Below, in pieces: positions 22,756 to 34,933 of a DNA stretch of 64,000 nt. The stretch spans positions 31,050,001 through 31,114,000 of the forward strand of contig CM055318.2 in the NCBI GenBank assembly GCA_029255685.2, written 5' to 3'. This DNA is from Silene conica. Lineage: Eukaryota > Streptophyta > Magnoliopsida > Caryophyllales > Caryophyllaceae. Made by a program: the position numbers and the translations under genes. Positions within the stretch are counted from its first letter, which is position 1; every line of letters begins with the position of its first letter. A model generated the notes under the pieces. The model was not told the DNA's origin. It worked only from the letters and a program-made list of their open reading frames with translations, and made no database searches.

Positions 22756-22838
22756 TCGTGTTTTTGATTGCTTTACCGCATAGAGACTGATCTGTCTATT
22801 ACTGTTTTATTTTCTTATTTTAAACTTTTTGTGAGAAA

Positions 22839-23788
22839 ATGGATTCCAAGCACTTGAAATGTCCTATCTTCGATGGAAAAAATTATAGTCTATGGAAAAA
22901 CATGATGACTCAATATATTAAAGGAAATGACTGGGAATGCTGGAGGATTATATTAAACGGACCAAAGAAAATTTTGGCTGCTTCCTCCGCAGGCACGACC
23001 TACGAGAAAAAGGAAGATGACTATATTGAGGCAGATTACAAAGTTGTCGAGAAAAATTCTAAGGCAATGAGTCTTCTACAAAATGGAATGACTACGTCTG
23101 AATTTGAAAGATTTTCGTCATGCAACTTTGCCAAGGAAATATGGGATGGTCTCGAACTAGCCTATGAGAGAACCTCAATCGTTAAAAAGCACCGTATTGA
23201 CTTGCTGATTCAAAAGTACGAACTATTCTCCATGGAAAAGAATGAATCACGATAGCATGTCGCACGGTCTCGAGCGTTATTAACGAATTGCGAAAACTAG
23301 ACAGGAAGTTCGAGTCCGAGGATATTGTTAGAAACATTTTGAGAAGTCTGACAAAGAAATGACAACCTAAAGTCACTGCAATTGAGGAGGCTAGAGACCT
23401 CACTGAACCTCTATACCAAGAGTTTATTGGGTCACTCATGGCTCATGAATTAATGCTAAACAAAGTTGATGGCGATTCATCCAAAGGAAAGTCGGTGGCT
23501 CTTCAAGCCTTACAAGTGAAAGGGAGCCTAATCTTAAAGATGATACCGTGCTGTTTGCTAGACGGTTTAAATGGGTTGTGTTTAAAGGAAAGGCTTCAAA
23601 ATTAAACAACAAATTTAATCCCAAAAAGAGCAATGAATCAAAGTCAAACTTCCTTAACAAAGGATGCTTCAAATGTGGAAAAACGGACCACATGATTAAG
23701 GATTGTCCATCTTGGGATAAAATCAAGGACAAATCCAAGCGAGAGAAAACTAAGAAAGAGTATAAACAAGTAATGATGACATACTGTT
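22839..23788 (+). pseudogene. gag: gag of copia element E, part 1
   Basis: Starts MDSKHLKCPIFDGKNYSLWK, a typical plant copia (UBN2/DUF4219-type) gag start. After 138 residues the frame breaks near 23252. Homology continues in another frame (INELRKLDRKFESEDIVRNI, then KVTAIEEARDL and GSLMAHELMLNK) with an in-frame TGA near 23360 where Trp is expected. A zinc knuckle CFKCGKTDHMIKDC follows (about 23663-23710). The gene is then split by element D, and the same reading frame resumes at 46705. Confidence 0.85.
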
Positions 23789-24154
23789 TGTAACATCCCG
23801 TATTTTCGTAAATTATATTTTAAAAGTTTTAATTTATTTTACGGAATAAAATAATATTTTAATATAAATTGTTAAGTTATTTTTAAATCTTCCGTTAAGA
23901 TCCGTCTTAAGAAACCTTAAGTCCTTAAGACGTAATAACGTGGCATGTCTTCAACCCAATTCATAAAACCCGTTCACAACAAATAACCCGTTTCATTTAA
24001 GGAAAAAGGACTACTTAAAACCCTAAACCCAAGGCTTATGTCGACATTCTTCATTTCTCAAAAATAAGAACACTGTTACATTCATTTTCTCATTTCTCCT
24101 TCTCTTTTCAATCTTAAGATCAACATTTCAAGCTCTTCCCAATCCCGAATCAAG

Positions 24155-24294
24155 GTATGTTATACATTTTCGGAATCCTAGCAAAATTTCCAAGACATCT
24201 ATCTCTTTCAATTTCATTTTCGTTCAACTTGAAAAAGAGGCTGTTTTGGCTTAATTCGGTTTTTAGCTTCTAAAAACCGTTTTCTTTGTTGTAG
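24155..24294 (+). other. Putative leader intron in LTR D
   Basis: Donor GTATGTTA and acceptor TTGTTGTAG, 140 bp, at the same place as in LTR B. Copied again in the 3' LTR at about 33405-33544. Confidence 0.4.
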
Positions 24295-24308
24295 GAGAGG
24301 ATTTAGAG

Positions 24309-24356
24309 GATCTTGAGGTCGATAGCTTCATTGTTGAAGAGGAGCAAGGAGCATAA
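24309..24356 (+). other. Conserved short reading frame in LTR D
   Basis: Reads DLEVDSFIVEEEQGA then stop; the counterpart of 9306-9356 in B. A conserved block GTGACGATAATGAGAAACTC follows shortly after the stop in both elements. Confidence 0.4.
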
Positions 24357-24734
24357 AACGCTTTTGAGGTGACGATAATGAGAAACTCGGCCTTTTTGTT
24401 AAAATAGCATGTTTCTTGATATTGATTGTTAAAGTTTCTGAATTTATTGGTTGTTGTGGTTGTTTGGACTTAGAAACATGTTAGGGTTTACTCATATATG
24501 TTGTTCACATGCTAAGTTAGATATTCACTATGTTGATTTTCAGATTTTTCATCCTTAAGACGAATACTAAGTATGATCTTAATATGACTTTGTTGTTGAG
24601 TTTAATGCTTGCTTTTACATCCTATGTGTGTTATAGATGCTGGGTAGTAATTGCTTGTTGCGAATTTGGAGAATTGGTATCGATTTGGTTGAGTTTGTAG
24701 ATTACTGTAAACGCGATTTTCAGGCTCAGGAACT

Positions 24735-25048
24735 CTGAGCCGGTCAGTCCAGCCGGTCGGTCGACCGGCTGGGAGTGCTTTGTGGTATTTTTGCGTGTTT
24801 TGAGTTGTAGGCTGAATAGGGTGCCCAGCCGGTAGGCCGACTGCCTGCCGACCGGCTGAGGGCCCTTTTCCTTGTGTTTTGTGTTGCGTAAAAGAAAGGG
24901 GAATTTAGAGAAAGGTTCCCCAGCCGGGTGGCCGGCGGACGTCGACCGGCTGGGAGCCCCCTTCCCTTGTTTTTCGTATTTTAAAGTCTAAAAAGGAGAA
25001 TGAGTTGCCAGACGGTCAGCCGGCTGTCTGCCCCTGACCGGCTGAGAG
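24735..25048 (+). repeat. GC-rich palindromic words in 5' LTR D
   Basis: Four units near 24736, 24826, 24919 and 25012, about 90 bp apart, of the AGCCGG/CCGGCT type. The 3' LTR equivalent is about 33994-34312, with one extra partial repeat in its first unit. Confidence 0.85.
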
Positions 25049-25329
25049 CCCTGTTTACCTTAAATCGATTTTATCTTTTGATCGGTTAGTCAGTTTCGTT
25101 TGAGACTCGTTCCGTGTACCTTGTATGTGTGTTTGAGGTACCCAGAGGATGGGCGACACTATATTGGGTTCGGGAATGGAGAGAGGATAGAGACCCCCCG
25201 GTCGGGTAACCGAAAGGGAAACCGGCTCTCCCTCATCTTAGTTCCCAGAATCAATTAAGTGTTGTTTAAAAGTATAGGAGATCAGAACTAAGGATTTGGT
25301 TTCTAGATATGTATGCTGTTGTTTTGATG

Positions 25330-25905
25330 CGTATCAAGGTATGCCTTAAGCTGGCCTCTGAGCTTGATACGTGAGTTATTTGTCATATACAGGGGTATGC
25401 GTTGAGATGTCGCCTCTGAGCCCTATATGTGTATGTTTGTCGTCTCTGGGGTATGTGTTGAGATGTCGCCTCTGAGCCCACACATGTTTATTTATGATCG
25501 CTTCAGTCTATGCCTTAAGTTGGCCTCTGAGTCTGACGAGTAGAGCAGCTGCACAACGGGACAGCTAGGGTGTTGATACCTTGCCCAAAGTGCAGATGTT
25601 GATGCTAGAACATGCCTTAAGTTGGCCTCTGAGTCTAGTGTCTTGTGATGTAGTAAAGGGACATGCCTTAAGTTGGCCTCTGAGTTCTTTACTTATTGGA
25701 TGCTAGTCCATGCGTTGATATGTCGCCTCTGAGTCTAGTGTCTTGTTGAGTAGTAGGTCTATGCCTTAAGTTGGCCTCTGAGTCCTTGCTTGTGAATGTG
25801 AATTTGGTATTTAGGTTATGCGTTAAGATGTCGCCTCTGAACCTTTATACTTGTTGAATATTTAGTATCTAGGTTATGTCTTAAGTTGACCGCTGAACCT
25901 TTATA
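25330..25905 (+). repeat. Hairpin-unit array in 5' LTR D
   Basis: About ten units like those of B. Unit 1 has arms CGTATCAAG/CTTGATACG where B has CGTATTAAG/CTTAATACG, a paired change. Its inner stem is GCC/GGC where B has GCG/CGC, also a paired change. The third unit reads GTCTCTGGGG...GCCCACAC here but GTCTGGG...CCCAGAC in the 3' LTR, so this copy has decayed. Confidence 0.85.
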
Positions 25906-26449
25906 CTTGCTATTTTGCATCTGCTTGCCTAGTTATGGTACAGTGTCAGATGTTGTTGTTGATATTGATGGATATAGTGTATTGATTTTAGAATTGTTCA
26001 TCCAAGGCATTGGATGACTCTTTGGCTAGTTTCGTAAATGGTTTGGATTGAAAGACCCCCCCGGCCGGGCAACCGGAAGGGAATCCGACTCTCCTTCCAA
26101 ATAGTTTCCGAAGTTGGTTGAGAGCCTTGCATAGTAATTGCATGTTGACTTGAGATTCAGATATTGAGATTGTATGCTTCACATGTTTATATATGTTGGA
26201 GTATGTTGTGTATTTCTGTGTTACGTGTCGTTACAAAAGGTGGCTAGGAGAACTCTAGTCACTCCCCACTGATTGTGATGTACATATTTACATGTATGTA
26301 GGTACATGAAAGGTGGTTGGCAGAGGGTTGCATGGAGCTAGCGAGCGATGATCCTATTCGTCGATTTTGACTTACACATTTGCGTTAGCTAGACTCTAGA
26401 CTTTCATTTCGGTTTTGAGTGCCTTTAGGGATGTGCCATCCTAGGCTGT

Positions 26450-28248
26450 TGATGCGTGTCGTTCATACACCAAAAATAAAAGCCTAGGTCCTACTAACAG
26501 AAGTTAGCGGTAAATAGGGTCGATCTCCTCAGGGAAGCAGACTTCTTTAACTAACAATTTTTACCTATGGTCACAGACATGGGGGGTTTTAAATTGTGAT
26601 AACTAAACTTCGAAATGGAGATATGCAAAGAATAAGAACACGGAAAAATAACACAAGTTGGGATAAAATCAGGGAAAAGGAAAATGTTGGGAATTCGGGT
26701 CGTTGTGTCTTACGTATGATCGCCGTAATTGGGATATGCCAATTATTGGTGGGAAAGGCTGGGTTATTACGGTCAAGTCTCAAACCCGACTATACCTTCC
26801 GGTCTTAAGTCGCCCTAAGGTCGTTTTTGCTTAACTTCCGCTCTCACAAAAACTATTTAAAATCATTAAACAAGTCTTACCCTTCCAACCTTCCGGTCTA
26901 GGTCGGGAATTAACTAGATGTAAGGTCTCATGCGTGCACTCACTAAACCGAACATAAAATAAATTGTTTAAAGATTACTCCCACCAAAGACGGTCTAACC
27001 CGACTACTACATATCATATATTCGACACAACTCCCTCATCCCAACATATTATGGATTTAGCTACTCATGATGGGGTTGACAAAGATTATGACGGCAATGA
27101 GAATTCTAGCATACGACATGATAAAACGATAAATAAAAAACAGATTATAAACAGTAGACAAGGGATTCGAAATTAACAAGAGCAAAGGGAAAGGAGATGC
27201 GAAATTTGATAGTCTTAAGACGGATATAAAATTAACAAACTAGCATACAATACGATATGAATTCAACAGGGATATAAAGTAAAAAGATTAAAACTAGAAA
27301 TAGGATTGACAAAGAGGATGAATTGAAACAGAAAGCGAAACAGAGACGAAAAAGGACGAGCGAACAAAAGCAACGAACACAAACAACGAAAACAGAGTAT
27401 AAGCGTGCAAACTGATCGGAAATGAACAACGGAGACAGTAGATAAAAACTGAATTTAGAAAAGGAAAATAAAGATAAGAGAAGAGATGAAATTACAGTAG
27501 CAAAGCAAGAACAGGAATTGGAACGAAAGAACGAAAACCCGTAAATTACTAAAATGTGACGGCTACCAAAAGTTCAGAGAAATGACTTAAGGTAAAAGAG
27601 TTTTTGAGAGTAAACTAGAGTCTGCAAAGTCTGATTATTGATACCTAATGCTCTACAATCGAGCTCTTTAAATAGTAGAGGAAAAATAAACTGATGTAAT
27701 AAATCAGTGAACACGAAGAGTCTCGAAGTTCTCGATCGAGGGAAAAATCCTCTCGATCGAGTACTTTTAGCTTCATAAACCGGTCGATCGATAGGTAGAT
27801 GGTTGCTCGATCGACTCCTCTTCTTTGGCACCTCTCGATCGAGCACTTTGGCTTTCGACCGAGTGCTTCCTTCTTGGATACCTCTCGATCGAGCACAGGA
27901 CAGCTCAATCGAGAGCTTTTCTTCATCTGGATCTCTCGATCAAGCACACGACAGCTCGATCGAGGACTTTTCCTCCTCGATAGATCCTTCGACAGGCACA
28001 AAGGTTGATTTTCACTTCAAACTTCTCGATTGACAAACGACCAACCGTGGTTCTCCCATCGACTATAGAAAAACAGTGCATTGAGGCAGAAAGAGCTCGG
28101 TTTCTGCTACTATTCGGTCACTATCTGCAAAATAGCAACAAGAACACAAAGTAGCACATATGGGGTATAAAATGGTATAAAATCACCAAATATTACGAGA
28201 ATGTGTGCTAAAACAAGACTAGAAAGTCTATACAAAATGCACACATCA
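26450..28248 (-). mobile_element. Solo LTR I (Athila/Tat-like, CTCGATCGAG family)
   Basis: 1799 bp with ends TGATGCG...CACATCA, flanked by perfect GCTGT duplications (26445-26449 and 28249-28253). On the minus strand it starts TGATGTGTGCATTTTG, like LTR J, so it is oriented minus. There is no primer site or internal region, so it is the product of LTR-LTR recombination. A word array CTCGATCGAG (27727-28030, about ten copies) lies upstream of a TATTTAAAG box (about 27666-27674). Its GC-poor other half shows no gene. Confidence 0.9.
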
Positions 28249-28431
28249 GCTGTTGTATATATTTACTTTCAGTACTTAGACAGTTATACTTATCTATGTT
28301 TCTGTTTATATCAGTTGTTTCAGTTTCAGTTTTAATTCACCTCGTTTTTATGCATGTTAAAGTTTAAATTCCGCTTAAATTTTAGCATGTTGTATGTTTT
28401 ATTTTTCCGCTGCGACGAGGGGTTTTACAGT

Positions 28432-28443
28432 TGGTATCAGAGC
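28432..28443 (+). other. Primer binding site of element D
   Basis: TGGTATCAGAGC two bases after the LTR end, as in B. Confidence 0.9.
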
Positions 28444-28595
28444 GTTATCGCTCCCGACGCACTCATGTGACCCCCAACCTTAACTTGACCATATAATTGA
28501 ATAATGAATGAGAGATGGGGTAGATTTAAGGATTTATATTGTAGTCTATTTGTGATTGTTATTTGTTGAGTTAACACTTCCTTTTCTTTTGAAGG

Positions 28596-31500
28596 ATGGT
28601 GAGGAATACAGCTGTTGATAATACGATAATGCAAGCGCTTCTTCAAGTTCTTGAGAACCAGAGACATCAAGATGAGACTGTTCCTCCACCTCCTCCTCCA
28701 GGCAATGATGCCAACAGACCTGGTGGCTTTTCTTGGATTGCTTCACAGATGTCCAGGAGTCACGCGAAGACCTACGGAGGCGAAGTTGATCCTGTTGCTC
28801 TTTCTGAGTGGTTCCGTGAGATGGAGAGGAGTTTTGCCATGTATTCGGTAGTCAGAGAGGATAGGGTGCGTCTAGCCACTCACTTTTTGACTTTGGAGGC
28901 CGATAGATGGTGGACTTTGACTAGTCCGACTTTCGTTCTGGATCCGCTATTTGACTGGGAAGCTTTTAAGAAGAAGATTGAGACTAGATTCTATCCTAAG
29001 GAGCTTCGATCATAGAGACTTAAGGAGTTCATGGACTTGAAGCAGGGAAAGATGTCCGTGCAGGAGTTTACTAACAAATTCAACCAGCTTGCACATTTTG
29101 CTTCGAGATTTGTTAGAGATGAGGCTGAGAGGGTTTACTTCTATCGAGGGAAGTTGGGGCCTCGCATATAGAGTATGGTCCGTCGAGACTCGACTACTTT
29201 CGTTGAGGTTTACGATGATGCTATTTGGGCTGAGAGTTCCATTCGAGCTATAGATGCTGAGACCCGAGCTGCTGCTACTAGTGTGTCTTCACACCAGAGG
29301 TCTATCTACCAGGGAAAGAGGTCGTTTGTTCCATCTACTTCTGCACCTTCTTCTCAGAAGAAGTGATTTGAGAGGTTCTCTGCACCGGTCGCTAAGACCA
29401 TTATTCACACGGATACAGCTTCTAGTGTTTGCCGCCGTTGTGGTAAACCATCTCATCCGGGTTTTGACTGTTTCAAGAATGCCTACAAGTGCTACACTTG
29501 TAATGGATTTGGGCCATAGGTCTTATGAGTGTCCTGAGAGGAACATCGCATTTGGCAAGGCTGCCACAGCTACTGCAGCGACTAAAGGAGGTAAGGCGAA
29601 GGGGAAGATCTTTGTTATGACCAGAGCAGAGGCTGAGGCTCATCCTGACATTGTTGCTGGTATCTTTTCTGTTCTTGGCGCTGAGTGTCTGATTTTATTT
29701 GATACTGGTGCTTCTCTATCGTTCATATCGACCCAGTTCGCCGACAGATTAGCTCTGGAGTCTTCGGTTATTGAGGAGACTTCTATCTCATTGCCTTCGG
29801 GAGACGTTTTCCCCAGCTCTTCTTCCCATAGGGATGTTCCGATTATTATTGGTTGTGCCACATTTCTAGCGGACTTACTGAGATTCCCTCTCGAGGAATT
29901 TGACATTATCCTCGGTATGGATTGGTTGTCGCGTTACCATGCTCGCTTCGAGTGTCGCGACCAGAAAATCTGCTTGAGGAGTTCTTCAGGAGTTCGTGTT
30001 TCCTATAGGGGAACTCGCCCTAAAAAGGGTGTTCGTGTCATCTCATCGATGAAAGCTTCTCATCTTCTTAGGAAGGGTTGCCAAGCCTTCCTGTGTGTTG
30101 TTTCAGCTGCAATGCCATCGCTACCGAAGCTTGAGGATGTAGCTATTGTTCGTGAGTTTTTTGATGTCTTTCCAGAGGAGTTGCCGGGAATACCGCCTGA
30201 GAGAGATGTTGAGTTTACTATCGAGCTTTTTCCAGGTACCGGACCTATATCTAAGGCTCCCTACCGTATGGCTCCACCTGAGTTGAAAGAGTTGAAGCAG
30301 CAATTAGAGGAGATGATCGAGAAGGGATTTATTAGACCGAGTGCCTCTCCTTGGGGTGCTCCTGTGCTTTTCGTCAAGAAGAAGGATGGTTCCATGAGAC
30401 TTTGCATTGATTACAGAGAATTGAACAGAGTTACAGTGAAGAATAGATATCCTTTACCTACGATCGATGACTTGTTTGATCAGCTTAGAGGTGCTTCCAG
30501 ATTTTCGAATATTGACCTTCGTTCCGGTTATCATCAGATTCCATTTAGAGAGGCTGACATTGCGAAGACTGCTTTCCGTACCAAATATTGGCACTTTGAG
30601 TTCGTTGTCATGCCTTTTGGTTTGACGAATGCTCCTGCTATCTTCATGGATCAGATGAACAGGACATTCAGTGAGTACTTAGACACTTGTGTTGTGGTGT
30701 TTATTGATGATATCCTCATTTATTCGAAGACTGATGTTGAGCATGCCGAACATCTTCGATTGATACTTGGGATTCTGCGTCGACAGAAGTGGTTTTCGAA
30801 GTGTGAGTTTTGGTTATCTCGGGTTGCATTTCTTGGACATGTGATATCTAGCAAGGGAGTTATGGTTGATCCCGCTAAGATTGAGGCTGTTATTGATTGG
30901 GAGAGTCCCAAAGATGTGGGAGAGATTCGTAGTTTCCTCGGTTTGGCTGGATACTATCGTCGGTTTGTTGAGGATTTCTCGAGATTGGCTCGTCCGATGA
31001 CTCAGTTATTGAAGAAGGAAGCCAAGTTGTTTGGACAAATAAGTGCGAGAGCTCATTTCAAGAATTGAAGACTAGGTTGACTTCTGCTCCAGTGCTTACT
31101 TTGCCAGAGATTGGTGTTGATTTCGATGTCTACTGCGATGCTTCTATGCTAGGGCTTGGATGTGTGTTGATGCAGAGTGGTAAGGTGATTGCTTATTCTT
31201 CCAGACAGCTGCGAGTTCACGAGGTGAACTATCCTACGCATGATCTTGAGTTGGCTGCTGTTGTTCATGCCTTGAAGATGTGGCGTCATTATTTGATTGG
31301 ATCTCATTGTCGCATTTTCACGGATCATAAGAGTTTGAAGTACATTTTCACACAGAAGGACCTTAATATGCGACAGCGTCGATGGTTGGAATTGGTTAAG
31401 GACTATGATATTGAGTTGTTGTATCATGAGGGTAAGCCCAATGTTGTTGCTGATGCGCTTAGCCGCAAGACTTCTCATTCGTTGAGTGTTATGCGTGTGT

Positions 31501-32965
31501 TGCCAGAGGAGCTTTGTTCTGAGTTCAGGAAGATGAGATTAGAAATGGTTGGTAGTGGATTTGATTGGTTATCTGCGATGACTGCTGAGCCGACATTATA
31601 TTGGGAGATTCGTAAGGGTTTGCCTACAGATGCTGCTTTCCAGAAGTTTGAGGCCAAGATTGCTAGTGGTGAGGCACAGGATTTTTTGATTGGTTCTGAT
31701 GGTTTTCTTCGGTTCTGAGGCCGGATGTATGTTCCAGATGTACCTGACTTGAGGAAGAGAGTATTGGATGAGGCTCACTTGACGCCTTATTATGTTCATC
31801 CGGGTGGCGAGAAGATGCACAAGGACCTTAGACTTCTATTTTGGTGGCCAGGGATGAAGAAAGAGATTTTGGACTATGTGAGTAGATGCCTGACTTGTCA
31901 GCAAGTGAAGATCGAGCACAAGAGACCTGGTGGTTTGTTATAGCCGTTCCATATTCCTCAGTGGAAATGGGAGTGTATTTCGATGGATTTCGTGACTGCA
32001 TTGCCTAAGACAGGTGGAGGCAAGGATGTTATTTGGGTGGTGGTTGATAGATTGACCAAGTGTGCCATATTTGTACCTATTCGTGAGACTTTGGATATGG
32101 ACCGCCTAGCCAGGGCTTACATTGTCGAGATCGTCTGTTACCATGGTGTCCCGAGAGAGATTATTTCTGATCGTGATCCGCGTTTCTGTTCCAGATTTTG
32201 GAAGGCTCTACAGGAGGCTATGGGTAGCCGTCTACTGATGAGTACAGCATTTCATGCGGCGACTGATGGACAGTCCGCGAGGACGATTCAGAATTTAGAG
32301 GACTTGCTTCGTGCTTGTGCACTTGACTTCCGTTAGTTGAGTTTTCGTACAACAACAGTTTTCACTCGTCTATTGGTATGGCTCCGTATGAGGCGCTCTA
32401 TGGTAGGAAGTGTCGTAGCCCGATCTGTTGGGATCAGTCGAGCAACGTGCATGATTTAGGACCTGACCAGTTGGCTGCGACGATTGATCACGTTCAGCTT
32501 ATCAGAGGTAGGATGAAGGCCGCACAGGATCGGTAGAAATCCTATGCAGATGTTCGTCGAAGACCTCTTGAGTTCGAGGTAGGTGACAGAGTTTTTCTTC
32601 GAGTTTCTCCGATGAAGGGCGTCAAGAGATTTGGTGTCAAGGGCAAATTGAGTCCTAAGTATATTGGGCCGCTCGAGATCGTGAAGAGGATTGGTGCTGC
32701 TGCTTATCGATTGGACTTGCCTCCCGGTTTGGGCAAGGTTCATAGCGTCTTTCATGTTTCTCAGCTTCGCAAGTATGTCAGTGACCCTAGTCACGTGCTT
32801 CATAGAGAGATCGATAACCTAGAGTCGAATCTTGCTTTCGAGGAGCGTCCCGTGAAGATTTTGGATCGTCAGGACCGGAAGCTTAGGAGTAAGGTGGTGC
32901 TCCTGGTGAAGATTCTTTGGCGTTGTGGCGATGTTGAGGAGCAGACGTGGGAGACGAAACTTTGA
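28596..32965 (+). pseudogene. gag-pol of element D (many stops and frameshifts)
   Basis: Homologous to the B polyprotein throughout. In-frame stops compared with B lie near 29011, 29169, 29364, 31717, 31941 and 32534. Frameshifts lie near 29512 (extra base), 31028 (missing base) and 32330 (about 25 bp lost), and there is an in-frame 9-base loss near 30797. Recognisable parts: gag (28596-29366), protease [10 protein letters not shown] with FIDDIL (about 30700), RNase H (from 31065), integrase HHCC (about 31800) and core (31983-32336), and a C-terminal part (32612-32965). The chromodomain-like end is cut short by a copied polypurine region. It is not functional. Confidence 0.95.
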
Positions 32966-33023
32966 AAGTTGAGGTATAGTTACTTAGAAATTATCTTCGT
33001 TCAAGTTTCGAGGACGAAACTTT

Positions 33024-33038
33024 GAAAGTTGGGGTGAT
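33024..33038 (+). other. Polypurine tract of element D
   Basis: GAAAGTTGGGGTGAT directly before the 3' LTR. A second copy of the surrounding 23-25 bp (GACGAAACTTTGAAAGTTG) lies at about 32950-32974, inside the end of pol. Confidence 0.8.
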
Positions 33039-34933
33039 TGTAACATCCCGTATTTTCGTAAATTATATTTTAAAGGTTTTAATTTATTTTACGGAATAAA
33101 ATAATATTTTAATATAAATTGTTAAGTTATTTTTAAATCTTCCGTTAAGATCCGTCTTAAGAAACCTTAAGTCCTTAAGATGTAATAACTTGGCATGTCT
33201 TCAACCCGATTCATAAAACCCGTTCACAACAAATAACCCGTTTCATTTAAGGAAAAAGGACTACTTAAAACCCTAAACCCAAGGCTTATGTCGACATTCT
33301 TCATTTCTCAAAAATAAGAACACTGTTACATTCATTTTCTCATTTCTCCTTCTCTTTTCAATCTTAAGATCAACATTTCAAGCTCTTCCCAATCCCGAAT
33401 CAAGGTATGTTATACATTTTCGGACTCCTAGCAAAATTTCCAAGACATCTATCTCTTTCAATTTCATTTTCGTTCAACTTGAAAAAGAGGCTGTTTTGGC
33501 TTAATTCCGTTTTTAGCTTCTAAAAACCGTTTTCTTTGTTGTAGGAGAGGATTTAGAGGATCTTGAGGTCGATAGCTTCATTGTTGAAGAGGAGCAAGGA
33601 GCATAAAACGCTTTTGAGGTGACGATAATGAGAAACTCGGCCTTTTTGTTAAAATAGCATGTTTCTTGATATTGATTGTTAAAGTTTCTGAATTTATTGG
33701 TTGTTGTGGTTGTTTGGACTTAGAAACATGTTAGGGTTTACTCATATATGTTGTTCACATGCTAAGTTAGATATTCACATGGTTATATGTTGATTTTCAG
33801 ATTTTTCATCCTTAAGACGAATACTAAGTATGATCTTAATATGACTTTGTTGTTGAGTTTAATGCTTGCTTTTACATCCTATGTGTGTTATAGATGTTGG
33901 GTAGTAATTTCTTGTTGCGAATTTGGAGAATTGGTATCGATTTGGTTGAGTTTGTAGATTACTGTAAACGCGATTTTCAGGCTCAGGAACTCTGAGCCGG
34001 TCGGTCCAGCCGGTCGGTCCAGTCGGTCGACCGGCTGGGAGTGCTTTGTGGTATTTTTGCGTGTTTTGAGTTGTAGGCTGAATAGGGTGCCCAGCCGGTA
34101 GGCCGACTGCCTGCCGACCGGCTGAGGGCCCTTTTCCTTGTGTTTTGTGTTGCGTAAAAGAAAGGGGAATTTAGAGAAAGGTTCCCCAGCCGAGTGGCCG
34201 GCGGACGTCGACCGGCTGGGAGCCCCCTTCCCTTGTTTTTCGTATTTTAAAGTCTAAAAAGGAGAATGAGTTGCCAGACGGTCAGCCGGCTGCCTGCCCC
34301 TGACCGGCTGAGAGCCCTGTCTACCTTAAAACGATTTTATCTTTTGATCGGTTAGTCAGTTTTGTTTGAGACTCGTTCCATGTACCTTGTATGTGTGTTT
34401 GAGGTCCCCAGAGGATGGGCGACACTATATTGGGTTCAGGAATGGAGAGAGGATAGAGACCCCCTGGTCGGGTAACCGAAAAGGAAACCGGCTCTCCCTC
34501 ATCTTAATTCCCAGAATCAATTAAGTGTTGTTTAGAAGTATAGGAGATTAGAACTAAGGATTTGGTTTCTAGATATGTATGCTGTTGTTTTGATGCGTAT
34601 CAAGGTATGCCTTAAGCTGGCTTATGAGCTTGATACGTGAGTTATTTGTCATATATAGGGGTATGCGTTGAGATGTCGCCTCTGAGCCCTATATGTGTAT
34701 GTTTGTCGTGTCTGGGGTATGCGTTGAGATGTCGCCTCTGAGCCCAGACATGTTTATTTGTGATCGCGTCAGTCTATGCCTTAAGTTGGCCTCTGAGTCT
34801 GACGAGTAGAGCAGCTGCACAACGGGGTAGCTACGGTGTTGATACCTTGCCCGGAGTACAGATGTTGATGCTAGAACATGCCTTAAGTTTGCCTCTGAGT
34901 CTAGTGTCTTGTGATGTAGTAAAGGGACATGCC

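Larger units (their letters stand above)
23789..28429 (+). repeat. 5' LTR of element D (contains solo LTR I)
   Basis: About 2837 bp without the insertion. It has the same layout as LTR B: splice-like sites (24155-24294), short conserved frame (24309-24356), four GC-rich words (24735-25048) and the hairpin array (25330-25905). Confidence 0.9.
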
